Shown here: positions 6,418 to 6,900 of the stretch, piece by piece | Layout of the letters: each line of letters begins with the position of its first letter | Position numbering within the stretch: the first letter of the stretch is position 1 | Source: Reyranella sp. | GTDB lineage: Bacteria > Pseudomonadota > Alphaproteobacteria > Reyranellales > Reyranellaceae | Assembly: GCA_004296815.1 (NCBI GenBank) | Contig: SCVT01000259.1 | Location: forward strand, 1-6,900 | Length of the DNA stretch: 6,900 nucleotides | Reading direction: 5' to 3' | Made by a program: the position numbers and the translations under genes | Notes under the pieces: model-generated | What the model saw: only the letters and a program-made list of their open reading frames with translations | The model's database searches: none | Told to the model about the DNA's origin: nothing

Positions 6418-6900
6418 ACGCCAGCATCGCGGCAGGCTGTTCGACGTAGCTCCTGAGCGTCTGCAGGAACTGCGCGCCCATGGCGCCGTCGACGACCCGG
6501 TGATCCACGGCGAGCGTGCAGTTCATCATGTTGCGCACGACGACCTGCCCCTTGCGTACCACCGCCCGCTCCTCGCCGGCGCCGACCGCGAGGATCATCG
6601 CCTGCGGCGGGTTGATGATGGCGGCGAAGTCCTTCACGCCGAACATGCCGAGGTTGGAGATGGTGAAGCCACCGCCCTGGAACTCCTCGAGCTTCAGCTT
6701 GCCCACCTTGGCCCGCGCCGCGAGGTCCTTCATCTCGGTCGCGATCTGCGCCAGGCCCTTCATGTCGGCGTTGCGCACGATCGGTGTGATCAGACCGCGG
6801 TCGGTGGCGACGGCGACCGATATGTCGACCGCGCCGTACTGGACCATCTCGTCCTCGGTCCACGAGGCGTTGCAGTCGGGATGATCGCGCAGGGCCTTGG
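6416..6900 (-). CDS. pdhC: Pyruvate dehydrogenase E2 (dihydrolipoyl acetyltransferase), catalytic domain, 5' part beyond the window
   Basis: E2 transfers the acetyl group from its lipoyl arm to CoA and forms the core of the complex. Only the last 160 codons are visible; the reading frame is open through the right edge (first whole codon at 6898), so the Met codon at 6847 is internal and not the start. The visible part is the C-terminal acetyltransferase domain: NASWTEDEMVQYGAVDISVA, TDRGLITPIVRNAD, FTISNLGMFGVKDFAAIINP and the active-site motif DHRVVDGA, with catalytic His and Asp at visible residues 133 and 137. The lipoyl and E1/E3-binding domains should lie outside the window. PDH rather than OGDH or branched-chain E2 is favoured by the FTISNLGMFGV wording and by the following lpd-lipA genes. 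pdhA and pdhB are expected upstream. Confidence 0.93.
   Translation of the reverse strand, partial: KALRDHPDCNASWTEDEMVQYGAVDISVAVATDRGLITPIVRNADMKGLAQIATEMKDLAARAKVGKLKLEEFQGGGFTISNLGMFGVKDFAAIINPPQAMILAVGAGEERAVVRKGQVVVRNMMNCTLAVDHRVVDGAMGAQFLQTLRSYVEQPAAMLA

Noticed and set aside
6416..6847. A 143-codon stand-alone acyltransferase gene starting at the Met codon at 6847
   Set aside because: The same frame is open to the window edge and the residues before that Met continue the E2 catalytic domain, so it is an edge-cut pdhC.
4353..6863. An 836-codon open frame on the minus strand across pdhC, lpd and lipA
   Set aside because: It runs in a different frame over three genes with intact motifs, is made mostly of Arg, Gly, Asp and Ala, and shows no domain. 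It is a by-product of the high GC content.

Overview
The window reads as ordinary core chromosome of a GC-rich alphaproteobacterium. The evidence is the gene content and order (dusB-ntrB, a fused ispDF, a C-terminal-only cinA, a COQ10-type ubiquinone-binding protein, lipA, lpd and the E2 gene of pyruvate dehydrogenase), the strong GC bias at third codon positions, and the ubiquinone-linked gene. I cannot name a genus. Almost every base is coding. I see no mobile element, CRISPR array, tRNA or rRNA.

Layout. Positions 1-1793, minus strand: dusB (tRNA-dihydrouridine synthase) runs straight into ntrB (nitrogen-sensing histidine kinase), which leaves the window at its left edge. Positions 1794-1916: the only real intergenic gap (123 bp), between the divergent dusB and ispDF. 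It carries a perfect 15-bp palindrome and a group of overlapping small hairpins. Positions 1917-3581, plus strand: ispDF and cinA/pncC, closely spaced and probably co-transcribed. Positions 3541-6900, minus strand: a tight block transcribed from beyond the right edge in the order pdhC (E2, 5' end missing), lpd (E3), lipA, coq10-like. Its last gene overlaps the end of cinA tail to tail.

How the genes work together. The right block couples the pyruvate dehydrogenase E2 and E3 subunits to the enzyme that makes the lipoyl cofactor of E2, and then to a small START-type protein that probably handles ubiquinone, so it ties acetyl-CoA production to respiratory electron transfer. The plus-strand pair covers two steps of the MEP isoprenoid pathway, which also supplies the ubiquinone side chain, and NMN salvage. 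The left block is the start of the conserved alphaproteobacterial dusB(nifR3)-ntrB-ntrC nitrogen regulation operon.

I found no clearly new biological system. The most notable signal is the 15-bp palindrome at 1817-1831. It lies over the likely dusB promoter and fits, as I remember it, the consensus for the polyhydroxyalkanoate regulator PhaR. Lesser points are a possible leaderless GTG start for ispDF, the antisense overlap between cinA and the coq10-like gene, a TTG start for the latter, and a CxxC pair in Lpd.
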